From assembly GCA_036379355.1 (NCBI GenBank), contig DASVGV010000068.1:1-39502 (forward strand): a DNA stretch of 39,502 nt, written 5' to 3'. The translations under genes and the position numbers were made by a program. This stretch comes from CAJCIY01 sp036379355 (GTDB taxonomy: Bacteria > Actinomycetota > Actinomycetes > Mycobacteriales > CAJCIY01). Position 1 is the stretch's first letter. Each line of letters starts with the position of its first letter. The notes below the pieces were generated by a model. That model was not told where the DNA came from. It saw only the letters and a list, made by a program, of their open reading frames with translations, and made no database searches. Below, piece by piece: positions 1-6,832 of the stretch.

Positions 1-553
1 CGACCAGGGACTCCCAGGCAGCCTGGTCAGGACGCGACAAACCCGAGTCGCGGTGCAGCAGCAGGCCGAGTCGCAGCACCTTGACCAGGAACAGCACCGC
101 CTCGGGGTCGACTCCCTCGGCCACGGTCCCGTCGCGCAAGGCCTCCTCCACGAGCGGGGCGACCGCTTCGGTCCACCGCCGGTCCGCCTCCCGTACAGCC
201 GCCGCGACCTCCGGCTCCCGGCGGGCAGTCACGTACGTCTCGAGCAGCAGTGCCTCCACGTCGGTCAGCGCGCCGCGGTTCGCCGTGGCGCCCCGGGCGA
301 CCAGATCCGCTACCCGCTCCACGCCGGTATCGGCCGCGTCCACGTGCGGCGTCGACCGGCTGATCACGGCCTCGCGCAGCAGCGCGTTCTTCGACTCGAA
401 CCGGCCGTAGACAGCGCCCGTCGACAGACCCGACTCCCGGACGATGTCCTGGATGCGGGTTCCGTCGTACCCCGCGCGCGCGAACACGCGGGCCGCCGCG
501 TCGAGCAGCGCCTCGCGCAGCGGGTCCCCGTCCCCCGGTACAGCGGCCGTCAT
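1..553 (-). CDS. TetR/AcrR family transcriptional regulator (3' end outside window)
   Basis: The reading frame starts at the ATG at 553 and runs off the left edge of the window without a stop, so about 184 residues are visible. Residues roughly 12-60 form a TetR_N helix-turn-helix: the stretch LLDAAARVFARAGYDGTRIQ followed by DIVRESGLSTGAVYGRFESK is typical, with the recognition helix ending in the usual Y-x-x-F. The rest is a helical ligand-binding domain of no recognised subfamily. It is divergent from the diiron gene at 694, and the 140-base gap holds a perfect 8-4-8 palindrome (634-653) over a likely promoter. By analogy with divergent TetR pairs it probably represses that gene and perhaps itself; this is inference. 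The ligand is unknown, though the neighbouring crotonase hints at an acyl-CoA or lipid. Confidence 0.9.
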   Translation of the reverse strand, partial: MTAAVPGDGDPLREALLDAAARVFARAGYDGTRIQDIVRESGLSTGAVYGRFESKNALLREAVISRSTPHVDAADTGVERVADLVARGATANRGALTDVEALLLETYVTARREPEVAAAVREADRRWTEAVAPLVEEALRDGTVAEGVDPEAVLFLVKVLRLGLLLHRDSGLSRPDQAAWESLV

Positions 554-620
554 CCGTCCGTCCCCTTCGTGCGACACCACCGGGCAGTCAACACGGCATC
601 GGTCCGTCCGGTCGGAACTC

Positions 621-650
621 TTGCACTCGCCCTCGAAGAATGATTATTCT
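621..650 (+). promoter_or_regulatory. Candidate vegetative promoter of the diiron gene
   Basis: TTGCAC (621-626) and TATTCT (645-650) are separated by 18 bases and resemble -35 and -10 elements. Transcription would start near 657, leaving a leader of about 37 bases before the ATG at 694. The -10 lies inside the palindrome at 634-653, as expected for a repressed promoter. Confidence 0.5.
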
Positions 651-653
651 TCG
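634..653. promoter_or_regulatory. Palindromic operator, probably for the divergent TetR regulator
   Basis: CGAAGAAT-GATT-ATTCTTCG is a perfect inverted repeat of 8-base arms around 4 bases. It is AT-rich in otherwise GC-rich DNA. It sits between the divergent TetR gene and the diiron gene and overlaps the putative -10. Size and symmetry fit a TetR dimer site. Confidence 0.7.
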
Positions 654-693
654 GGGACCTGCCCGCGTGAGCGACGTCACACTGGAGTGCGCC

Positions 694-1827
694 ATGACCT
701 TGGAGATCGACAAGCACGGCATCGACATGACCGGCCTGGTCACGGTCCCCGAGGACGGCTGGGAGGTGCCGCTCGCCGGCGAGTCCCGGTTCACCTGGGA
801 GTACGACGACGGACGCGACCGGCTGCTGTCGCTGTACCAGAAGGGCAAGGACAAGCAGTGGGACGCGCAGTACCGCGTCGACTGGGACGCGGAGGTCGAC
901 CTCGACAACCCGCTCGGCATCCCCGACATCGCGATCCCGATCTACGAGTCGCGCACCTTCCAGGACCGGGTCAAGGACGACCCGAAGGAGCTCGGGCGGC
1001 TGCGCCGGGCGATGGCCTGCTCGCAGCTCAGCCAGTTCCTCCACGGCGAGCAGGGCGCGATGATCACGGCGGCGCACATCGTCGAGACGGTGCCGGATCT
1101 GGACTCGAAGTTCTACGCGGCCACCCAGACCATGGACGAGGCGCGCCACGTCGAGGTCTTCGACAAGTTCCTGCGCGACGTGGTCGGCATGGAGCCCTAC
1201 CCGCTCTCGCGCCCGCTCGCGACGCTGCTCGAGCAGACGCTCTCGGACAGCCGCTGGGACATGCCCTACCTCGGCATGCAGGTCCTCATCGAGGGGCTCG
1301 CGCTCGCGGCGTTCGGCGGCATGCGCGACACCGCCGGCAACCGGGTGGCCAAGCAGGTCGTCGCGTACGTCATGCAGGACGAGGCGCGGCACGTCGCCTT
1401 CGGCCGGATCGCCCTCAAGGACGCGTACGCCGAACTGTCCGAGGCCGAGCGCGACGAGCGCGAGCAGTTCGTCGTCGAGGCGTGCTACCTGATGCGCAAC
1501 CGGTTCCGCAGCGCCGACCTGTGGGAGCGGCTCGGCTACGACGTCCCGGACTGCCTCGACGCGATCGACAACTCGCCCAACGGCAAGTACTTCAACCAGC
1601 GCCTGTTCACCCGCATCGTCCCGTGCATCAAGGACATCGGCCTGTGGGGCCCGCGGGTGCGCGCGGCCTTCGACGACATGGGCGTCCTGGACTTCGCCGC
1701 GGCGAACCTCGACGGCCTCATGGCCGACGACGAGCGCACCGCCGAGGACCTCGACGCCGAGGACAAGGCCGTGGCGGCCCGCACGGCGGAGGTCGAGGAG
1801 GCCATCAAGGTCGGCGCCGCGGGCTGA
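694..1827 (+). CDS. Ferritin-like diiron protein (ribonucleotide reductase R2-like fold)
   Basis: A 377-residue protein carrying both halves of a ferritin-like carboxylate-bridged diiron site. Visible ligand candidates are E119 (HGEQ), E149 and H152 (DEARHVE), E200 (LIEGLAL) and E230 and H233 (DEARHVAFG), the classic E...ExxH...E...ExxH arrangement. Such proteins activate oxygen for hydroxylation, desaturation or ligand oxidation; the substrate here cannot be read. No signal peptide or membrane segment is seen, so it should be cytosolic. I chose the ATG at 694, preceded by GGAG at the right distance; an upstream GTG at 667 is in frame but has a poorer ribosome site. It is divergent from a TetR gene across a palindromic operator and is followed by a crotonase, so a role in fatty-acid or steroid-like metabolism is possible but unproven. 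Confidence 0.85.
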   Translation: MTLEIDKHGIDMTGLVTVPEDGWEVPLAGESRFTWEYDDGRDRLLSLYQKGKDKQWDAQYRVDWDAEVDLDNPLGIPDIAIPIYESRTFQDRVKDDPKELGRLRRAMACSQLSQFLHGEQGAMITAAHIVETVPDLDSKFYAATQTMDEARHVEVFDKFLRDVVGMEPYPLSRPLATLLEQTLSDSRWDMPYLGMQVLIEGLALAAFGGMRDTAGNRVAKQVVAYVMQDEARHVAFGRIALKDAYAELSEAERDEREQFVVEACYLMRNRFRSADLWERLGYDVPDCLDAIDNSPNGKYFNQRLFTRIVPCIKDIGLWGPRVRAAFDDMGVLDFAAANLDGLMADDERTAEDLDAEDKAVAARTAEVEEAIKVGAAG

Positions 1828-1868
1828 CCGCCGTACCGCCAGGCCTTCGGCCGCCCGGCCGGCCTGTT

Positions 1869-1931
1869 CGAATCGGGTCATGGCATCGCCCCTACAGAGA
1901 TCATCGCGGGGCGATGTCATGACCCGATTCG
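1869..1931. repeat. Large 23-base inverted repeat after the diiron gene
   Basis: Arms 1869-1891 and 1909-1931 are complementary at 22 of 23 positions, with a 17-base loop. Within the loop and right arm, CATCGC (1902-1907) and GCGATG (1911-1916) can form a smaller alternative hairpin. No T-run follows. It may be a strong actinobacterial terminator or RNA-stabilising hairpin, or a two-sided protein site. Confidence 0.8.
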
Positions 1932-1938
1932 CTCGCCG

Positions 1939-1966
1939 TCGGGGCCTGGTTGACTGAGGGCCCCGA
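1939..1966 (+). terminator. Second GC hairpin just before the crotonase ribosome site
   Basis: TCGGGGCC (1939-1946) pairs with GGCCCCGA (1959-1966) around a 12-base loop, only a few bases before the AGGAGG of the crotonase gene. It could end readthrough from the diiron gene or act as a leader hairpin of the next gene. There is no U-tract, so the terminator call is tentative. Confidence 0.4.
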
Positions 1967-1981
1967 TCCCCAGGAGGCACC

Positions 1982-2794
1982 GTGTCCGACCGCGTGTCCG
2001 TGTCCGTCGACGGCGGCGTCGCCGACGTCCGGCTGAACCGACCCGACAAGATCAACGCGCTGGACCCGGCGATGTTCGCCGCGATCGCGGAAGCCGGGGA
2101 GTCCGTCCGCGCCGACCGGTCGGTGCGTGCCGTCGTGCTGTCCGGCGAGGGCCGCGGCTTCTGCGCCGGCCTCGACTTCGGCAGCTTCCAGGCCATGGCG
2201 GGAAACGGGGCCGGTGGCGGTGAGCGGACCGGTACGTCCGCGGTCGCCGAGATGAACGGGCGCATCACGCACCTGGGGCAGCAGACGGCGTACGTGTGGC
2301 AGGAGATCGAGGTCCCGGTGATCGCCGCCGTCCACGGGGTCGCGCTCGGCGGCGGCATCCAGATCGCGCTCGGCGCCGACCTGCGCATCGTCGCCCCCGA
2401 TGCCCGGATGTCGGTGCTCGAGATCCGCTGGGGCCTCATCCCGGACATGACCGGCACCTGGATGCTGCCCAAGCTCGTCGGTCTCGACGTGGCCAAGGAG
2501 CTCGCGTTCACCGGCCGCATGGTCTCCGGCGAGGAGGCCGTCCGGATCGGTCTCGCGACGCGGGTGGCGGACGACCCGCGCGCCGAGGCGCTCGCGCTCG
2601 CCCGGGAGATCGCCGGCAAGAGCCCGCACGCCGTACGCGGGGCCAAGCGGCTGCTGAACGCCTCGGTCGGGCGGCCGGTTGCCGACCAGTTCGCCGACGA
2701 ACGCGCCACCATCGGGTCGCTGATCGGCAGCCCGAACCAGGTCGAGGCGGTCACCGCGTACTTCGAGAAGCGGGACCCCGTCTTCGCCGACTAA
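1982..2794 (+). CDS. Enoyl-CoA hydratase/isomerase (crotonase) family protein
   Basis: A 270-residue, full-length crotonase starting at a GTG preceded by AGGAGG. The first oxyanion-hole segment is GFCAGLDF (about 59-66) and the second is HGVALGGGIQIALGADL (about 118-134). From memory of the rat dienoyl-CoA isomerase structure, the segment after the second oxyanion loop keeps the equivalents of Glu196 (E147) and Asp204 (D155), but Q127 replaces Asp176. The enzyme therefore resembles delta3,5-delta2,4-dienoyl-CoA isomerases more than hydratases that use two glutamates, with one catalytic acid changed. It presumably acts on a CoA ester in beta-oxidation or a related breakdown route in the cytosol. 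The next gene starts 13 bases downstream and may be co-transcribed. The family is certain; the exact reaction is not. Confidence 0.9.
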   Translation: MSDRVSVSVDGGVADVRLNRPDKINALDPAMFAAIAEAGESVRADRSVRAVVLSGEGRGFCAGLDFGSFQAMAGNGAGGGERTGTSAVAEMNGRITHLGQQTAYVWQEIEVPVIAAVHGVALGGGIQIALGADLRIVAPDARMSVLEIRWGLIPDMTGTWMLPKLVGLDVAKELAFTGRMVSGEEAVRIGLATRVADDPRAEALALAREIAGKSPHAVRGAKRLLNASVGRPVADQFADERATIGSLIGSPNQVEAVTAYFEKRDPVFAD

Positions 2795-2806
2795 CCTCGA
2801 GGGGGC

Positions 2807-3127
2807 ATGTCCGATACCGCACCACCACCGGGCCAGGGGCTGATCGCGCTCCGAACGAGGCTGTTCTTCCTCTCGTTCCTGCTGTACTTCTGGAAGCCGG
2901 TCCTGCAGGTCGATGACGGCGCTCCCACGAAGGTGCCCTGGGGCAGGTCCACCATTCCCGTCGACGCCGGCCACCATCGGTTGCGCTGCTATGTGTCCTA
3001 CCCGTACTCGACGACCCTGGGTGACTCGACGACCGAGGTCGACGTCGCGGCAGGTGAGACCGTCCACATGCAGTGGCACTCGCCCTATCTGAACTTCGCC
3101 CGGGGTCGCTGGAAGCAGATCCGGTAG
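2807..3127 (+). CDS. Small conserved-looking protein of unknown function
   Basis: A 106-residue protein starting at ATG 2807, with a GAGGGGG ribosome site and 12 bases after the crotonase stop. Residues about 17-32 (LRTRLFFLSFLLYFWK) are hydrophobic and could be a membrane-associated helix. The rest alternates beta-strand-like segments: VPWGRSTIPVDAGHHRLRCYVSYPY, then TEVDVAAGETVHMQW. This pattern, a PWG turn, a paired 'VxAGxH' strand and a closing 'VxAGExV' strand, looks like a small beta-sandwich and resembles uncharacterised Streptomyces proteins I remember, but I cannot name a family. It may be co-transcribed with the crotonase. It converges on the conservon, whose last gene ends 10 bases away. 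Confidence 0.65.
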   Translation: MSDTAPPPGQGLIALRTRLFFLSFLLYFWKPVLQVDDGAPTKVPWGRSTIPVDAGHHRLRCYVSYPYSTTLGDSTTEVDVAAGETVHMQWHSPYLNFARGRWKQIR

Positions 3128-3137
3128 CGCAGAACGG

Positions 3138-3791
3138 TCAGGACCGGACGCGGGACAGTGCGTGGCGGACGAGGCCGACCAGGCCAGCCTTCGCCGACTC
3201 CCGCGACCGGGCATCGATGCGCATCAGCGGTACGTCCTCGGCCAGGGCCAGCGCCTCGCGGACGTCGTCGATCTCGTGCGACTCGATCCCGTCGAAGTCG
3301 TTCAGCCCGATGATGAACGGCAGCCCGCGCGACTCGAAGAAGTCGACGGCCGGGAAGGCGTCCGCGAGCCGCCGGGTGTCGACCAGAACCACCGCGCCGA
3401 TCGCTCCGCGGACCAGCTCGTCCCACATGAACCAGAACCGGTCCTGCCCCGGCGTACCGAACAGGTAGAGGATCACGTTGCCGGGCAGGCTGATCCGGCC
3501 GAAGTCCATCGCGACGGTCGTCGTCGTCTTCGTCGAGACCTTGGACGTGTCATCGACGCCCAGGGACGCGGACGTCATCGCGGCCTCGGTCGTGAGCGGC
3601 GTGATCTCGGACACCGCGCCGACGAACGTGGTCTTCCCGACCCCGAAGCCGCCGGCAACGATGATCTTGACGGGTACGGGCCGGGCGACGGTCCTGGTCG
3701 GCGGCGCCGGAGCCGGGCCGGCCGCGTCGGCCGGAGCCGCGTCAGCCGGAGCCGCCTCGGCGACCGCTCCCTCAGAGAGCCTGGAGTCCAT
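3138..3791 (-). CDS. cvnD: Conservon small GTPase (CvnD-type)
   Basis: A 217-residue Ras/MglA-like GTPase, the last gene of the cvnABCD cluster. After an Ala/Pro-rich N-terminus (1-35) come the P-loop GGFGVGKTT (47-55), the switch-II segment LFGTPGQDRF (110-119) in place of the usual DTAGQE, and a base-recognition segment GLNDFDG (about 162-168) in place of NKxD, as is usual in this family. In Streptomyces, CvnD-type GTPases act with CvnA-C in membrane-associated signalling affecting development and antibiotic production. The chosen ATG at 3791 overlaps the end of cvnC by 20 bases, which suggests translational coupling. A longer frame reaches 3854, but those residues lie inside cvnC and look like out-of-frame sequence. 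Confidence 0.92.
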   Translation of the reverse strand: MDSRLSEGAVAEAAPADAAPADAAGPAPAPPTRTVARPVPVKIIVAGGFGVGKTTFVGAVSEITPLTTEAAMTSASLGVDDTSKVSTKTTTTVAMDFGRISLPGNVILYLFGTPGQDRFWFMWDELVRGAIGAVVLVDTRRLADAFPAVDFFESRGLPFIIGLNDFDGIESHEIDDVREALALAEDVPLMRIDARSRESAKAGLVGLVRHALSRVRS

Positions 3792-4134
3792 CGAGCACCT
3801 TCCCGAGCAGATCGACGTCCGGACCCGCGTGGGCCGGGACCGGCTTGTGTGCATCCAACATTCCCTCGGCGTGCAGGTCGCCGACGAGAACCCGCGCCAC
3901 CCCGAGGGGCAGCTTCAGGTGCGCCGAGACCTCTGCCACCGACTGCATGTCGATGCACAGGCGTACGACCTCGGCTCGTTCGAACTGGAGGCCGTCCGCG
4001 CCGGCCCGTCCCGCGGCCGTGGCGCTGACCAGGGTCTCCATCGGCAGGTCGTCCAGGGCGCTGGAACGGGTACGGCCCCCGGTAACGGTGTACGGCCGCA
4101 CCAGGCGTACCCCGTCGGCGTTCGTCGCGGACAC
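3772..4134 (-). CDS. cvnC: DUF742 protein (CvnC-type)
   Basis: A 120-residue DUF742 protein. The N-terminus has the family pattern VRLVRPYTVTGGRT, and residues about 67-100 form a winged-helix-like segment (SVAEVSAHLKLPLGVARVLVGDLHAEGML). It follows cvnB after 6 bases and overlaps cvnD by 20, so the four genes form one transcript. In known conservons CvnC is thought to associate with the kinase-like CvnA and the GTPase; the biochemical role is poorly defined. Assignment rests on sequence pattern and on the canonical A-B-C-D order. Confidence 0.92.
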   Translation of the reverse strand: MSATNADGVRLVRPYTVTGGRTRSSALDDLPMETLVSATAAGRAGADGLQFERAEVVRLCIDMQSVAEVSAHLKLPLGVARVLVGDLHAEGMLDAHKPVPAHAGPDVDLLGKVLDGLQAL

Positions 4135-4140
4135 GGTGGC

Positions 4141-4584
4141 CTACAGCGGCAGCGCGGCCTGCAGCTCGCGCCGCAGGGCGGGAGTCAGGACTGCCCCGGC
4201 GTGGCCGACGAGGCGCGCCATCTCGTACCCGACGAGGCCCACGTCGGCGCCGGGGTCGGTGAGCACCGTCAGGATGGAGCCGTCGCTGATCGACATCACG
4301 AACAGGAACCCCTGGCTCATCTCGACCATGACCTGCTTGACCGCGCCGTGGTCGAAGCAGCGCGCGGCGCCGCGGGTCAGCGACGACAGCCCGGACGAGA
4401 TGGCCGCCAGCTGGTCGGCCTGCGTCCGGGTCAGCCGGCTGCTCATGGCCAGCAGCAGGCCGTCGGCCGACACCACCGCCGCATGCCGGACACCCGGCAC
4501 GGCTGTGACGAACTGGTCGACCATCCACCGCAGGTCCTGCATGTCGGTGGCGGGGGCGTCCGGCTGCTCGCGGACGTCGCTCAT
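4141..4584 (-). CDS. cvnB: Roadblock/LC7 domain protein (CvnB-type)
   Basis: A 147-residue protein that is almost entirely a Roadblock/LC7 domain: LRWMVDQFVTAVPGVRHAAV, then VSADGLLLAMSS, then DQLAAISSGLSSLTRGAARC, then a strand pair around VMVEMSQGFLFVMSISDGSILTVL. Such proteins are dimeric regulators of small Ras-like GTPases (MglB is the best-known relative), so it probably controls the nucleotide state of the CvnD GTPase. Its ATG overlaps the cvnA stop as ATGA (4581-4584), and cvnC follows 6 bases on. No export signal is present. Confidence 0.93.
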   Translation of the reverse strand: MSDVREQPDAPATDMQDLRWMVDQFVTAVPGVRHAAVVSADGLLLAMSSRLTRTQADQLAAISSGLSSLTRGAARCFDHGAVKQVMVEMSQGFLFVMSISDGSILTVLTDPGADVGLVGYEMARLVGHAGAVLTPALRRELQAALPL

Positions 4585-6683
4585 GACGGCACCTCTCCCT
4601 GGGGATCGTCGGGCCCGAGGCGCTCCTCGTCCAGGCCGCCCCGTCCCAGTGTGAGGCCATCGCGGTACGCCGCGAACAAATGACGCGAACGATCCGGTGT
4701 CGGCTGCGCCGCGACGTCGTCGGCAAGCGCGTGGTCTGGCGCCGCGATCTGCGGCGCCATGTTGGTCAGTGGGATGCGGCGTGCCAGCCCGGCGTGCGTC
4801 TGCGACGCCTCGGCCGACGGCAGGGACGTGTGCATGGACGCCGGCGCCCGCATGGGCGCCACCGGCTCCTCGGGCAGCGGTACGGGCAGGGAGACCGGTG
4901 GCGGCTCCGGCAGCGGCGCGAGCGGGGCCGGCGCGAGGTCCTCGACCTGAGCCGGCGGCACGAACGGAGCCGGCGGGGCGTCCGCCCAGGCGGGGTCCGA
5001 CCAGCCCGCGGGAACGTCCGGGGCGGGGGCTGAGCCCGCCGGCATCGACCAGGCGAGCTCCGGCTCCTCGCCCGCGTCGAGGTCGGCCGCGCCGATACCC
5101 AGGGGGTCGTCGACGGACTCGTACGACGTGTCGTAGGCCAGCTCGGCGGTCGGCTCGAAGGCAGGTGTCTCGGACGGGAGCGCGAACGACGGCTCCTCGG
5201 CGGGACCGTCGTACGACGCAGGCTCGGCCGTGGTCTCAGCCTCGGCCGGGTCGTAGACAGGCACCGCCCAGGGCTCGGGCTCCGCGGCGACCGGCGGCTC
5301 CGGAGCGGCTACCGGCGCCGGGTCCGCAGCGACGGGCTCGGTCGCGGTCACGGCGTACGAGGTCGTGGCTGGCGGCTCGGGCGGCAGCGGGGCGTACGTG
5401 ACGGGCTCGGCGGACGGAACCGCAGGCGGCGCGACGGGGACCGGCGAAACCGGGGCCGGCGGCGCTGATGCCGGTGTGGCCGCCGGTGCGACCGGGGGTG
5501 CGACCGGAGGCGGCGGGGCAGCGGCCGGGAACGACGCCCCGGATCCCTGGCCGCCGACGAGCTCGGCGGGCAGGACGACGGTGGCTTCGATGCCGCCCTC
5601 CGGGGTCGCCGCCAGGCCCACGTAGACATGCTGGCGGGCTGCCAACCGGGCCACGACCGGGAAGCCGACCTGGCCGGGGGTCACGGGCACGCCGCCGCTG
5701 GCGAGCGCCTGGTTCACGTCGGCCAGCCGTTGGGGGTCCATGCCGACGCCCTGGTCGGTGACGGTGACGGCGAACGCATCGCCGGTCACCTGGCCCCGGA
5801 CGCGCACGGGGGTCGGGGGCGAGGAGAAGACGGTGGCGTTCTCGATCAGCTCGGCGAGCAGGTGCACGACGTCGACCACGGCATCGGCGGCGACCTCGAC
5901 GTCGCGGTCCAGGCTCACCTCGACGCGGTGGAAGTCCTCCACCTCGGCCACCGCCCCGCGCAGCACCTCGCTGGCAGGCACGGGCGCACCCGCGCTGCGG
6001 GGCTCCTCCCGGCCGGCGAGAAGCAGGACGCCTTCGGCATAGCGGCGCATCCGCGTCGCCAGGTGGTCCAGCGCGAACAGCTCGCCCAGTGCGCCCGGGT
6101 CGGCCTCCTTGGCCTCGAGCTGGTCGATCTGGGTCAGCTGGCGGACGAGCAAGGTGCGGTGACGGCTGGCGAGCTCGGCGAGCAGCGAGGCCGAAGACTC
6201 GGCGTCGACGGCACGCTGGCGTACGGCGGCCAGCTCCTCCTTCTGCCCGGCGACGACCTGGTCCAGCACGTCACCGGTGGAATGCGCGGCCTCGTCGTGC
6301 GGGCCGAACACCATGATCGCGGCGACCACCACGAGCGTGGCGACGAGTGCCACGAGCAGCCCGATCCACGACTGGAGTGCCGCGAGCACGATGACGACGA
6401 CGAGCTCGGACAGCAGTACGGCGGTGAGCAGCCGGCGCATCCGGGTCTCGCCATCGAAGCCGGCCTGGGTCGCCCGGATGCTGCGCAGCCGGCCGACGAG
6501 GTCGTCCGTGCGCAGGGCGCCGCGGCCGGTGCTGCCCGCCTGGGTGGCCGGCGCGCGCCGGCGGCCGCGCGGACGCAGGCGATGGCCGCCAGACGCCGGG
6601 GCCGGGTCTACCGGGGCCGCGTGCTTCGCCTGCTCGGCCGTGGGCGCGCCCGCGGCCTGATCCGTCGTGGTGGTGGTCTGCAC
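4581..6683 (-). CDS. cvnA: Conservon sensor-kinase-like ATPase (CvnA-type), short sensor form
   Basis: A 700-residue protein starting at a GTG with GGAGGG 7 bases upstream. Residues 1-80 are Ala/Arg/Thr-rich and cytoplasmic. Two adjacent membrane segments (about 84-105 and 107-126) are joined by almost no loop, so the long extracellular sensor of many CvnA proteins is missing. A helical region with LDHLATRMRR (205-214) replaces a normal HisKA box and has no clear phosphorylatable histidine in an HExxN context. The ATPase fold follows, with an N-box (LIENATVFS, around 279) and G1 box (DQGVGMD, 310-316). Residues 380-700 are a low-complexity Pro/Ala/Glu-rich tail. It likely senses from the cytosolic or membrane side and signals through CvnB-D. 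Input and output are unknown. Confidence 0.92.
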   Translation of the reverse strand: MQTTTTTDQAAGAPTAEQAKHAAPVDPAPASGGHRLRPRGRRRAPATQAGSTGRGALRTDDLVGRLRSIRATQAGFDGETRMRRLLTAVLLSELVVVIVLAALQSWIGLLVALVATLVVVAAIMVFGPHDEAAHSTGDVLDQVVAGQKEELAAVRQRAVDAESSASLLAELASRHRTLLVRQLTQIDQLEAKEADPGALGELFALDHLATRMRRYAEGVLLLAGREEPRSAGAPVPASEVLRGAVAEVEDFHRVEVSLDRDVEVAADAVVDVVHLLAELIENATVFSSPPTPVRVRGQVTGDAFAVTVTDQGVGMDPQRLADVNQALASGGVPVTPGQVGFPVVARLAARQHVYVGLAATPEGGIEATVVLPAELVGGQGSGASFPAAAPPPPVAPPVAPAATPASAPPAPVSPVPVAPPAVPSAEPVTYAPLPPEPPATTSYAVTATEPVAADPAPVAAPEPPVAAEPEPWAVPVYDPAEAETTAEPASYDGPAEEPSFALPSETPAFEPTAELAYDTSYESVDDPLGIGAADLDAGEEPELAWSMPAGSAPAPDVPAGWSDPAWADAPPAPFVPPAQVEDLAPAPLAPLPEPPPVSLPVPLPEEPVAPMRAPASMHTSLPSAEASQTHAGLARRIPLTNMAPQIAAPDHALADDVAAQPTPDRSRHLFAAYRDGLTLGRGGLDEERLGPDDPQGEVPS

Positions 6684-6817
6684 TGTCGCCCTCCGTAAGC
6701 GTCACACGAGGCTTCGACCGTTGGCGTCCCGACCTTGACCGCCGCAGGGCCGTCCGCGCAGCTCGCCGGACGCCCGCTCGGTCACGAACTCGGTCGCGGG
6801 GCGGACGGTGTGCGCTC

Positions 6818-6823
6818 TAGCGT
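6818..6823 (+). promoter_or_regulatory. TANNNT -10 element of the heterodimeric ABC exporter operon
   Basis: TAGCGT ends 9 bases before the ATG at 6833, and no Shine-Dalgarno sequence is seen. This spacing puts the transcription start at or next to the start codon, so the mRNA may be leaderless. No convincing -35 is visible. Confidence 0.4.
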
Positions 6824-6832
6824 GCCACCACC

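Noticed and set aside
550..2754. A 734-residue minus-strand frame across the diiron and crotonase genes
   Set aside because: It overlaps two clear plus-strand genes, has low-complexity content and covers the palindromic operator region.
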